From Oscarella lobularis (lineage: Eukaryota; Porifera; Homoscleromorpha; Homosclerophorida; Oscarellidae), in contig NC_089179.1 in assembly GCF_947507565.1 (NCBI RefSeq), forward strand, positions 1,302,681 to 1,366,680: a DNA stretch of 64,000 nt, read 5' to 3'. The notes beneath the pieces were generated by a model that did not search any database, was not told the DNA's origin, and was given only the letters and a program-made list of their open reading frames with translations. Positions 44,371-54,170 of this stretch are shown here, one piece after another; the stretch's first letter is position 1, and every line of letters begins with the position of its first letter. Made by a program: the position numbers and the translations under genes.

Positions 44371-46190
44371 CTAAATCGTGCTCACTTGGGCTGTCTTATT
44401 CGTTTGTGTTTTTTCATAAAAAAGCATGTAGGCCGAGCAGGCTTTTACTTCTTGTTCGGTGGTCGTACGAACTTGCGTGTCAGAAGCATAGAGCCACCGA
44501 GAGTCGTCGAGCTTGCGATAGGTGATGAAGTGTCCGCTGTGCACGCCACCAAGGTGACTTATGACGGCTTTCAGACTGTAGCTTCTTCCCGAGAAGAAAC
44601 TAAATAATGGTGCTTTATTGACCTGGACTTTCTAGACTTCGTTTCTTCCGGCTTACTCTTGCATGCTTTTATTGAAGTAGTTGTCCGAGTAGGGGCTCAT
44701 GTCAAGTGTCATTGGGAAGGAAATAAACGTGTCGTCTTTCAGGGGAATGCCGTCATTAGTCCAAATCGTTCTTTTCACGTGAAAACATAGGCATTCCGGC
44801 AACTGTGAAGTAACGCTGTTCTAAGGGAGTCACCTGTATATTAGTATTTCTTACTCGGGCAAAACATAGACGCTTTTTTCTTTTGCACTTCCCGTCTTCC
44901 TGTATTTTGACATTAAGTTACAAGTCAGGTATTGATTTATCTTCGAGTGCCACCTACAGAATACTGGACAATTTCAGTCTTCGTGTATTCTTCTAAACAT
45001 GCATGTAGGTGAAGCAGCTTTCCCTATACAAACGGAGGACTAGATAGTAAACACGCTAATCTCGCAACTAACTGTGCTTCTCGGCAGGCTCAATGATATA
45101 CTATTAAACGATTCAAACATGACTGGAAACTAAAATGCTGTATATTAACACGCCAATGATCGATGCTTTTTATCATAGTGTGCTTACCGTTTTCGAATCT
45201 GCCACTGCTTGCATGCAGTTTGCTAGTAGACCACTGAACGGGTTGCTAGTAGATGAACTGCTCCTAGACATGTAAGACAGAGATCCTAAAAACGGTTAGC
45301 AGAGCTGATTGGTGCTAGAAGAACGCAACCTACAACCAACTGGATACCTCTGCCAAGTACAGACGCTAACTGATCCCCAGTTACGGTTACAGTCTAAGAG
45401 GACAAAGTAAGAGCTTGAACGTGACGAGTACAACTCACGTTTGTCAGAAGAGACACAGCAGTCTCCTCCTTCTATATTCAATCAGTTACATTTTAGATTT
45501 TTCCTCTTTCACAGTACCTTTTGAATAAGTGCTGACATTATGACTTGGAAAAACTCGTACGAATCCTTAGCAAAAGCTTCACTGTGTGTTATGTAAATAC
45601 TACATGAGCAATTAACCTGCTCTTCAAGTATCGGAACGACGTAACCAACGTTTTTGAGAGCCACAAGCACACGTGTAGGACTAACATCCGTGTCATAACG
45701 ATTCTTCGACACGTGAAGCTCTGATGAATTTTTTAGATTCAATTAGCAGGGATCATCGGACTACTATACCTGAGATGAGATCATTCAAAGACACTACAGT
45801 TTCTTTGTTGCAAATATCTGAATTATCGGCCAGTTTTTCAAGCCAAGGAATAACACATTTACACGAAGCAAATGCCTGAACGCACAGTAAGGTGCAGCAT
45901 ATCAACGCGTATATTTATCTTTCTTACCTGAAATAAAGCATTAACGTAGCACGTGGTACCAAGATTTGCTATGCCTCGGTGGTACGTCTCTAGTAAGTGA
46001 AAGCATACATGGTGTAAGTTCGAGGCGACGCCACAATTTTGCACGAAGTAGCCTACCCAGAGACAGAGCCGGAAAGGGAGATCCATACGTTACATAGTAG
46101 GCAATCGCTCCGGCGGCTCCTAAGGCCGCTAGCAGTAAAGGACGATTCTGCAGGAGCGATTCAATTGCGAGTGCAAGTAGCCCGAAACCC
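44371..46190 (-). CDS. USP30: USP30-like mitochondrial deubiquitinase (5' end unresolved)
   Basis: Multi-exon minus-strand gene. The N-terminal exon encodes a transmembrane helix (PLLLAALGAAGAIAYYVTYG) directly before the USP Cys box IANLGTTCYVNALFQ. The C-terminal exons give the His box LGGVHSGHFITYRKL and WLYASDTQVR, AYMLFYEK, ending at 44371. A membrane helix immediately before the catalytic domain is characteristic of USP30, which is anchored in the mitochondrial outer membrane and removes Parkin-made ubiquitin chains, opposing mitophagy. Cys and His of the triad are visible. Exons in the middle (about 44650-45500) are only partly assembled. The frame upstream of the membrane helix has no ATG before a likely acceptor near 46227, so an upstream start exon is missing from this model. 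Confidence 0.8.
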
Positions 46191-46573
46191 GGATATACAT
46201 ATGTACAGTACTGTGCCTACTGAACGCTGTATCTTCGGCTTAGGAGTGGTCTAATTCATTATTTTATCTAGATAGACCACAGAAAAAGTGAATAGCTGCT
46301 TTTTTCTTACATCAAATCGAACTCAATTTCGATGGCGCAAACCGGAAAAAGTGTTTTTCGCGCTAGATCACAAGACACAGACGGGTAGACGGAACTGTGG
46401 AGATGGTCTCATATAAGAAAACAATATATTGCGCGCATGAGAGCGAACAAAAACAGCAACACAGACACTGACGGTATTACAAATCAAAAAAGAGAGCGAG
46501 GTAAGTATTAGCGTCTCGTCCATCATTGTGCATGGACTATACAAAAATATAGCCCCTCTTTGCTTGGTTTCGT

Positions 46574-46747
46574 TTACGCTGCCGCTTTCTTTCGAGCATA
46601 ATAGCCTATGCAGGCGAATATGCCAAGGATACCGATAACGAGACCCAGAACGAGCGCGATCGCGTCGCCAGCATCAAATGCCGCCACGCCGGGAACGAAG
46701 AGGCCGAGAAGAGCGACGATTACGAGAAGGAAATAAGCGTTCTCCAT
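46574..46747 (-). CDS. SMIM30: SMIM30-like microprotein
   Basis: 57-codon open frame, ATG at 46747, stop at 46574. It has a short hydrophobic leader (FLLVIVALLGLFVPGVAA), the motif FDAGDAIALVLGLVIGILG and a Cys/Tyr-containing membrane end IGYYARKK. The AGDAIA block followed by a single membrane helix ending in YARKR/K matches vertebrate SMIM30, a small ER/membrane-associated protein of roughly 59 residues. This small size and clean conservation make it a real gene despite being shorter than most annotation cut-offs. It lies between USP30 and aldolase on the same strand. Confidence 0.85.
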   Translation of the reverse strand: MENAYFLLVIVALLGLFVPGVAAFDAGDAIALVLGLVIGILGIFACIGYYARKKAAA

Positions 46748-46942
46748 TTCGATCCTCGTGAGTTGTGACGTTACTCAAGCATGCGCTATGCGCTAATTGC
46801 GCTCGCGGCGGAAACTCCCACAGGAATTAATGGCAAGCATTCAATGCAAACAAACAAAAAACAAATCAGACAAAAGCACACAATACACAGACATAGAAAC
46901 TGACTGTTCATTTCTTCATTCTTTTGCCATATAGGCTATCCC

Positions 46943-48025
46943 TCAGTACTGATGATTGGCAACGAAAAGACTCTTCCCAGCAGCACCGCCTTCTCCTTCG
47001 ACAGCCTGATACTCACCCCGGCAAGCCTGGCTATTGGCCTTCGCACGCACAAGAAACGCATCCTGCCCGCTCTTGACAAGCTTCGCATCTCCCTTCCAAG
47101 CGGCAAGAGCGCTCGCTTGAAGTGCTCTTCCATAGGAAAAGGTCACCGCCCACGGCCTGAGCACATCCAGCCGATTCATCGCATTCAAATTCAACGTCGC
47201 CTCCTGCTCAGACTGTCCACCGGAGAGAAAGGTGATGCCCGGCACGGCAGCAGGAACGGTGCGTCGAAGCGTACGCACAGTCAATTCAGCAACTTCCTGC
47301 GGCGAAGAGCGCGTCGGACAATCCTGTCCGGGCAGCACCATATTCGGCTTGAGCAGGGTCCCCTCCAGATAGACGTTGTGGTCGTTGAGCGCCTTGTAGA
47401 CGGCGCCGAGAACTCGTTCGGTGGCGCGCGCGCACGCGTGGATGTCGTGGTTGCCGTCAGTAAGAATTTCCGGTTCGACAATCGGCACGAGTCCGTTGTG
47501 CTGGCAAATCGACGCGTATTTCGCCAAGACGTAGGCGTTCTCCTGTATCGCCACTTCGGACGGCATCGACGCGGAGATTTTGAGCACGCAGCGAAATTTG
47601 GCGAAATCGCAGCCGTCCTTCTTGTATTGCTCGCAGCGAGCGCTCATGCCGTCCAAACCCTGCGTCGTCGTTTCGCCGGTCTCGGCGCCGTAGATCGGCG
47701 CGAGACCCTTGTCGACTTTGATGCCGGCGACGATGCCGAGGTCGCGCAGGATCTTGATGAACGGCGTCCCGTCGTCCGCCTTCTGGTAGAGCGTCTCTTC
47801 GAAGAGAATCACGCCTCCGATGAACTGGTTCATGTCTTTCGACGACGTGAAGAGAAGTTGACGATAGTGGCGGCGATTTTCTTCGGTGTTTTCGACGCCG
47901 ATATTGGCCAGACGTTTTCCCATCGTTCCCGTGCTCTCGTCGGCGGCGAGAATGCCCTTGCCCGCAGCGACAATGCGCTTCGCAATGTCGTGCAGTTCCT
48001 TTTTTTGTTCGTCGGTGAGGTTCAT
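46943..48025 (-). CDS. ALDO: fructose-bisphosphate aldolase, class I
   Basis: Single exon of 360 residues; the first in-frame ATG is 48025 ([18 protein letters not shown]). Class I landmarks are [38 protein letters not shown], and the Schiff-base lysine in [10 protein letters not shown], followed by [19 protein letters not shown] and [19 protein letters not shown]. The C-terminus ends NHQY, keeping the catalytic terminal tyrosine. The enzyme cleaves fructose-1,6-bisphosphate in cytosolic glycolysis and runs in reverse in gluconeogenesis. Which vertebrate isozyme it parallels cannot be said. The gene is intronless, unlike most genes nearby. Confidence 0.95.
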   Translation of the reverse strand: MNLTDEQKKELHDIAKRIVAAGKGILAADESTGTMGKRLANIGVENTEENRRHYRQLLFTSSKDMNQFIGGVILFEETLYQKADDGTPFIKILRDLGIVAGIKVDKGLAPIYGAETGETTTQGLDGMSARCEQYKKDGCDFAKFRCVLKISASMPSEVAIQENAYVLAKYASICQHNGLVPIVEPEILTDGNHDIHACARATERVLGAVYKALNDHNVYLEGTLLKPNMVLPGQDCPTRSSPQEVAELTVRTLRRTVPAAVPGITFLSGGQSEQEATLNLNAMNRLDVLRPWAVTFSYGRALQASALAAWKGDAKLVKSGQDAFLVRAKANSQACRGEYQAVEGEGGAAGKSLFVANHQY

Positions 48026-48139
48026 TCTCGCGTGGGGCGAAGACACTCTCAGTGCAGTAACAAAGGGCGTTACGTGACGTCACAGGCAGGGTACCGTATA
48101 TGGCCGTCACAGGATCTCTCTATTGTAATCGTATTTACT

Positions 48140-49428
48140 CTATGCTTTGCTATCTGCTGTTAGTTTTTGCTTCTGTAGCTCGTCTATGTATTTGTGTGCC
48201 CTATCAGGACCTTGAATTTCGACGTGAAGCTGGTGAAAAGAGTCAATAAGATAAATTAATCAAGCTACTCTATCATATTTGACTTGCCTGTAGTAGTTCT
48301 GCATCGTTTCTAACATCTTTTTCTTTCACGCGTTTAGCTGACTCGGATTCGGGATGCAATATATGAAACAGTTTGATCAAACTGGCTCCATCCTCAACGC
48401 TTCAGAAAAAAATTAATTATTAGATTGAAGTCATTTTCTATTGATTACTTTTTCCTCTTCAACAAGCTTAGCAGAAGCCCGTCGATTCTCCGTCTACTCG
48501 TCAGATAGAACACCATGCCTCCATAATGACACGTAGAATGAAGGGCGTCATAACACTTTCTTTTGTCAATGTCCTCATACGTTTCATGATGAATCTAACG
48601 AAAGAACACTTAGTACAGAATACAAAAAAAAGCAGTCTAAGTTTTCACCCTTATGTAATCTTCCGAATCGCTATTGCACTGAACGTTGGCCAAGTCTAAT
48701 ACATCGACGTGCCTTCCCTGCTCGAACACAACCTAGAAAAAACGCATCGGTTGCACCGGTCTCTCGCCGGATTGCAAAACAAACGACTACAGGTAAATGC
48801 TCCGATTTCAGCATATTGGGAAGTTCTAATTTTCGTCCTTCGATAGGAAAATATATCTGACACATTCGATCTCTTTCCTGCCAAGTTGCCTGCCTAAGCA
48901 CACCACTCGACTCCCGAACGACAATCCGCGTCGTCTACAGTAAGAGCACAGGAAATGAGCATACTCAATTTCCCTCTATGTAAATCTAGATACCCTATTG
49001 TGACCGCTTCCCTTGCTGATGTCCGTAAAGATGTATTTAGCATCGCTCAGGCCTTTCAGCGTTGAAGAATCGTCGGAAATGATCTCGTCTATTTCTTTTC
49101 GCGGTTCAACTACGGGCGGCATTTCGAGCATCTGTTCAGCTCTCTTTCTCGTTTCCTTCTCCGCCTATTGACGAAATGTTCTAAAGCTGAACTCTACTTC
49201 TATATTTTTTTGACCTACTTGAGCTAATTCGTCACTCGTCATCAGTCGGTAGACGGGCGGAACGAGGGGTTCTTTCTGTCGCGCGAAAATCTTCTCCAAA
49301 TTCAAACCCGTCATCTTTTTGAGCAGATTTTGCACTCGATCGTCGTAGAAATTCGCCAGACGACGAGACGGTGGGCGCCAAAGCGTCAATCGCGTAACAA
49401 AACGGCATTTGAGTGCAACCGTATTCAT
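48140..49428 (-). CDS. MRPS22: mitochondrial small ribosomal subunit protein S22
   Basis: The ATG at 49428 opens [20 protein letters not shown], an Arg-rich presequence with no acidic residues. Exons continue with [112 protein letters not shown] and [13 protein letters not shown], ending ADSKA at 48140. Block order and spacing follow human MRPS22 closely. It is a structural protein of the mitoribosome 28S subunit. The gene is divergent from SNX17 with 82 bp between start codons. Confidence 0.92.
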
Positions 49429-49510
49429 CCTCGTTTCTCTCGTTGATATCGCACCCGAGCAAAACGCTCCGACACGCCTCTCCGGACTTCTGCTCTTCGA
49501 GGCTTGCGAT
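49429..49510. promoter_or_regulatory. 82-bp bidirectional promoter interval, MRPS22 / SNX17
   Basis: Both start codons are supported by protein similarity starting right at the ATG (presequence on one side, MHFSIP of SNX17 on the other). The two 5' ends therefore share 82 bp. Confidence 0.45.
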
Positions 49511-51978
49511 ATGCATTTCTCCATTCCTTACACGTCCGAAATCGCCGACGAAACAGGAAAATTTGTGGTAATGCTGCTCCTGCGCGTCGTTTGCGTACGA
49601 TCTAGCCTCCGTAAAAAGGCGTTCAATATTCACGTGAACGGAGCGGCCCACTGCGCTGTCCGATACAGCCAATTGGCTCAACTGAACGACGAAGTAATAA
49701 GTAACGTTGCTCTTCTTCTTCGTTTACCTATCATTTCCCGTCTCGCGAAGATCAGGCGTCAGTTCGGAAGCGACGATCTCAAAGAGTTTCCGCCGAAGAA
49801 AATAAAGTTTCTCAAGCTCGGCGCCGAAGAACTCGAAGAGCGAAGAGAGAAACTGGAGAAATGGATCCAGTCGGGTACGGAAACGTTGTCCGTGGCGTCA
49901 CGAATTGCACATTGACATGTTTATATATACTATTAGTGAGCCAGGTGCAGAAGATCGTCAAGAGCAGTTTGTTTCAGGCATTTTTTCTCAGTGCTCAACA
50001 GGTGCGCAGATCACGAAACTAGCCACCGTGACGTCGTATTTTCTTTTTTTTTGATTTCCTAATATGTAGGAAGCGGCTCAGCTCGAAGCCGAAGAGGTCA
50101 CTCTCGACATCTATTTGTGCAATGGTAATAAAGAAACGCTTCCCGTTCTGTCGACCGATCAGTCCGAAGACATACTCGAGGTTAGACTCACCTGGATCGA
50201 CATGTCGTCGTATATACGTAAAACGGGTTTCTAGGCGTTTTGTCGCAAAATTAAATTGCCCGATAAACTTATTTACTATTTCGGGCTTTTTCTAATGAAC
50301 GTTCACGAGGATGGGACGGAAGAGCGTAAGGCTCTCGGAATAGGGCATGTGACAGTCTCTGAGTTGTGGGCGCTCTAGTTGTAAGAAAAGTTCAGGACTT
50401 TGAATCGCCTTATATTTCGCTCAAAGATCTGGCCGGTGACCACAGAATTGTATTGAGAACATGGTATGGATAGAGGCATACTGTCATAGCGGCCTTTCTT
50501 CATTGTCTCTCTTCCTCAGGTATTGGGATCCCCGTTACGACGACGACCTGATGGAGAACAGCATTGCAGTGAAGCTTCTCTATGTGCAGGTAAGGGGGGT
50601 CGCTCTCTGCAAAATTGGTGTCAGGTTATTTGACGGTTTTTTTTGCTCAAGGCTCTTCATGATGTTGAACTGGGATGGTTTAGAGCGTCGAAACAGGAGC
50701 TCAAGCAGCTCAGCGCTCTCAAAGCGAAGAAATCGAAACGTGAAGTGAGAATTTGATTCTTTTTTTTCTGTGCAATGTCGTTCTATCGTGCGTTTAGTAT
50801 TTGCAGCTTTTGCGCTCCATTGGTCACTACAGCTTCATTCAAATGCTTCCGTGCACTGCCGACTTTCCGTTAGCGAACATTCCCGGTATTGTAAGTTTAG
50901 GTCCGCACCAACTGATACTCGAAGTGAAGACAAAAACGGTGAGTTGCGCGATTCGAGCAAACAAACAAGCGTGAATGTTATCTAACAGGGCGAAACCAAA
51001 GAGTTTAACTTTCAAGTGACGAGAATGCGCTGCTGGAAGGTGGTCACATGTGTAAGATAGAGCAATTGAGGAAAAGAGAAAACGGAGTGAAATTAATTTT
51101 TTCAGGGAAGTCGCATGGAACTGTCCTTCGATTACCTGTTCAGTAAAGAAAAATTGAAATGGGTGAAAATTCAAGCATCGCAGGCAATCTTTATGAGTGT
51201 CTGCCTGCAAGGAATCGTCGACGAGCTTCTCATGAAGCGCGACGGAACGAAATTCAAAGAGGTGAATCCGTAAATCGTTCTCGGTTTGATTTTTGGTTCG
51301 ATACGGTTTCTTTGCAAGCCTTCCGACAGAGTCCGCGTAACGAGAACGCTTCACATCAAAAAACGCGAAGTTTTGTCGACGACTGAAATGCCTGAAATGC
51401 CTGAAATTCCTGAAATGCCTGATACTCCCGAATCGAGTCCCGCAGCCGAGCGTAGAGAGAACGGAAAATCGGCTAGCGTAGCAGAAGCGGAGGAACGCGA
51501 CGACAATGACGACGATGACGACGGTGAAAAAGAGACAGAGGAGACGATTGAGGGAGATCACATGGACAATGATGATCCTGAAAGTGGAAGACGAAGAAAG
51601 GAGGTGAGCCACTTGCACGCGAAAAGCGTCTTTCGCGAGCATCCTTTTTTCTTGGCAGAGGCCGTCGCGAAGTTCTAGCAGCAGTGAACGTGCTGTATCG
51701 CCGTCTCATCCCGCTCAGCCGGCTCGAAAGGCGAGCACCGGCTCGAGGTCGAAGTTAAAAGACAAGGCGCAACACCTGAAGGTTGGTCAAAGGATTTGAT
51801 TCGCCTCGCGCTTCGTGGCTGATATTTCGCGTATATTCAGGATAAGGTTCAGAGCGCTTTTCACAGCAGCACAAAGTCGTCGTCGACGGATGAGCCGAAG
51901 ATGATCAATTTAGAAGAGCTCACGATGATTCAAGAGAATGAGGTATTTGACAAGGATATTGGCGATGACGATTTGTGA
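49511..51978 (+). CDS. SNX17: sorting nexin 17 (PX-FERM)
   Basis: The ATG at 49511 opens MHFSIPYTSE. Exons give the PX domain (AFNIHVNGAAHCAVRYSQL, FPPKKIKFLKL), then the FERM-like lobes (EEVTLDIYLCNGNKETLPVL, YWDPRYDDDLMENSIAV, RSIGHYSFIQMLPCTADFP, FQVTRMRCWKV, ELSFDYLFSKEKLKWVKI). The C-terminal exons add a low-complexity acidic stretch with PEMPEMPEIPEMP, then basic/serine-rich sequence, and end VFDKDIGDDDL at 51978. That last block matches the conserved C-terminal tail of SNX17, which binds the Retriever complex. SNX17 binds NPxY cargo such as integrins and LRP1 on early endosomes and returns them to the plasma membrane. The acidic insert appears expanded relative to vertebrates. Confidence 0.92.
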
Positions 51979-52245
51979 GAAAGTTATTTCTTTTTTTTGT
52001 TGTACGCATACCTTGTAACTTCTTCGTCGTTTCCTCAGCAGAATTGGTAGTTTTTAAGCTTGGTACGCACGTTTTTATGTCTAAAAAAAACACACTGTGA
52101 ACGTAGGAGAGAGGGGCAACCACGACCAGTAACAGGGAAACGGAGTAAAGGTAAAGGATGTAGGATTCACGTCAAATTGCTTGCCTTTCAATCATCCTCT
52201 AATCTTGTCATGTCCTTGTCCTTTTCGTCTGCTTCCGTTGCTTGT
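51763..52245. repeat. segmental duplication, copy 1 (intact SNX17 end, decayed neighbour end)
   Basis: This segment contains the last two SNX17 exons and 3' flank, and runs into a minus-strand remnant (52192..52241) encoding EADEKDKDMTRLEDD-stop, similar to the C-terminus of the PUB-domain gene. Copy 2 at 53752..54170 matches it with about 2 kb offset. Confidence 0.85.
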
Positions 52246-52532
52246 TCAAAAACATGAGACAAAATACTTTGAATACAATATCTCACCTGTTTCAGGACTC
52301 GCTTTACTGGAGTTTCCACTCAGCGACTGCATCCACGCGTCATTCCAAATAAAATACATAATAAAATACATGTTGGAAAGAATTTCAACTACCTACTGTA
52401 CACACTTCATTTGGATCCAGCTTCAAGTCGGTCGGACTCAACCTCAACAGTTCAGGGATAGATATATAGATATCGGTTGCAACATAATAACAAGCATCTA
52501 CACAAAGCAAATATCTGTCCAGCAGACTGTTT

Positions 52533-52718
52533 TCAATCACCCTCTGACATCTCATTGTGCCCAAGCCATGACAAATGCTTAGAGAGAAAATATTGATCGT
52601 GCTCTTTGTCAATTCGCGTGCCTATTTCAGCGCCAGGCCACGAAATGCCGCTATTCAGATGTGAAGGATAGAAAGCAAATGGAAACTCATCGGCCCAATC
52701 GAAATCAATAATGAAGAC
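52533..52718 (-). pseudogene. kinase-like fold fragment (IDFDWA motif), likely partial gene
   Basis: An in-frame exon of 61 codons follows a good acceptor (GCTTTAG) and reads VFIIDFDWADEFPFAFYP, SGISWPGAEIGTRIDKEHDQ, then stops at 52533. The IDFDWAG...W..........EHD pattern resembles the C-terminal part of the protein-kinase-like domain found in expanded eukaryotic gene families, where Asp in IDFDW corresponds to the metal-binding DFG-type Asp. The upstream part (N-lobe, HGD catalytic loop) is not found nearby; only weak possible exons lie at 52740..52930. It sits between the two copies of the segmental duplication. Confidence 0.55.
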
Positions 52719-53530
52719 CTAAAGCATATGAAATAAACTTTGAAAGAACATGGTGTATAACTGCTTACAACTAAACAAACCAGGCGAACCATTTTCTTTG
52801 TTTTCCTCAACCTTCTGTAACAGAAGTTCTGCTATTTAAAACGAAAAACTGGAAGCTTTATGCACTCACAGATAGAGTGACGTCAGCTAATTTCCCAGTA
52901 ACGGTGTTTACATCAGCCATCAGACGAACTATAAAGGATACGTACTGAGAGTGCCACCCACGTGCATGATTTTCCCAAAAAGGAGCCCCTACTCAAACTC
53001 ATTCTAGCGACGTAACCCGAGTCTACATATGTCTATCGCAAAAATTAGGCAGCGAGAAATGCGTCACGGTGAGACACGAGGGACCTGACATGAGCGCGCG
53101 AGGACGCCACGCACGCACGTTCGCAACTATAGACTAGCGAGACGTTTCTAGGCTGTCGATGATTTGTATAGGAGCGCGCTTCTCTCGGGGTCTTCAGAGA
53201 AATTGCGCGAAGAAAACTGCGAAATCTTCTTGCTACAGTACGCTCAAAGGTAGTTTTTAGAACAAAAAATAGAGCAAAAACATGTAGTAAATTGTACTGT
53301 ACCTCTGAAAAAGACGAAAATGAGGCTAAAGACGAAATGTGCTCGTCGAGTTTCTTTTGTTTGACCGTTGAGCATGCGCACTGATGAGCATGCGCAATGC
53401 TGATCCGGGAGCGATCCGGGATGGTCAGTACGGGATCGGTACGGGCTATTTGACGTTTTAGTTCTGTAACATTCGACGTGTTCAAGATTAGCAGTACGCC
53501 TTATAGCTAAAACGATTTCCGGCGCTCGCA

Positions 53531-53641
53531 CCTGAGAGCGCTTCCTCTCGTCGCCAAAAACGACTCTTTTCAGATGATGATGGTTCAAATTGTATAAGAG
53601 ACCGCTGACGGCAAAATTGTGGGTGAAAGCAATGCTGAGAA
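53531..53641 (-). other. possible orphan coding exon
   Basis: Between an acceptor (CCTCAATAG) and a donor (TCAG|GTGCGA) the minus strand stays open and reads GFIILSIAFTHNFAVSGLLY, then NLNHHHLKRVVFGDERKRSQ. It contains a hydrophobic segment. I cannot connect it to other exons or name a family, and it may be a relic. Nothing else convincing was found in 52930..53750. Confidence 0.3.
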
Positions 53642-53751
53642 TGATGAAGCCACTATTGAGGAAAAAGAAGCCAGCCACAGTTCCTAACGAGTACAGTAGG
53701 CCTCTGCGTTACTATTGGCCTCTGCGTTACTATTTTGTTCAGTCAGTGAAT

Positions 53752-54170
53752 GGACAAGGCGCGACACTTGAAGGTTGGTGAAAGCAGTTGATTCGCGCCG
53801 CGCGCTTCGATCGTGACTTTCACGTATTCAGGGTAAGGTTCAGAGTGCTTTCCACAGCAGCAATTTAGAAGAGCTCACTGTAGAACTATTTGACAAGGAT
53901 ATTGGCGATGACGATTTGTGGAGAAAGGCTTTTTTTGTTGTACGCATACCTTGTAACTTCTTTGTCGTTTCCTCAGCAGAATTGGCAGTTTTTAAGCTTC
54001 ATACGCGCGTTTTCATGTCTAAAAAGGCACAGTGTAAATGCAACAGAGTGGGACAACCACGACCAGTAAAAAAACCAACGTAGTAAGCAGAATTCACGTA
54101 TGCTTGCCTTTCAGTCATCCCCTAATGTTGTCGTGTCCTCGTCCTTTTCGTCTGCTCCCATAGCTTCTTT
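53752..54170. repeat. segmental duplication, copy 2 (decayed SNX17 end, intact PUB-gene end)
   Basis: It begins GACAAGGCGCGACACTTGAA, matching copy 1, and carries the SNX17 last-exon sequence with an internal deletion. The SNX17 stop codon is mutated (GATTTGTGG instead of GATTTGTGA). It continues into the functional 3' end of the PUB-domain gene at 54111. Confidence 0.85.

Noticed and set aside
48026-48046. Aldolase start at 48046
   Set aside because: The codon is GTG; the first ATG is 48025 and fits the family N-terminus.
46952-48163. 403-residue plus-strand open frame
   Set aside because: It is the antisense shadow of the aldolase gene; GC-rich codon bias keeps the opposite strand open.
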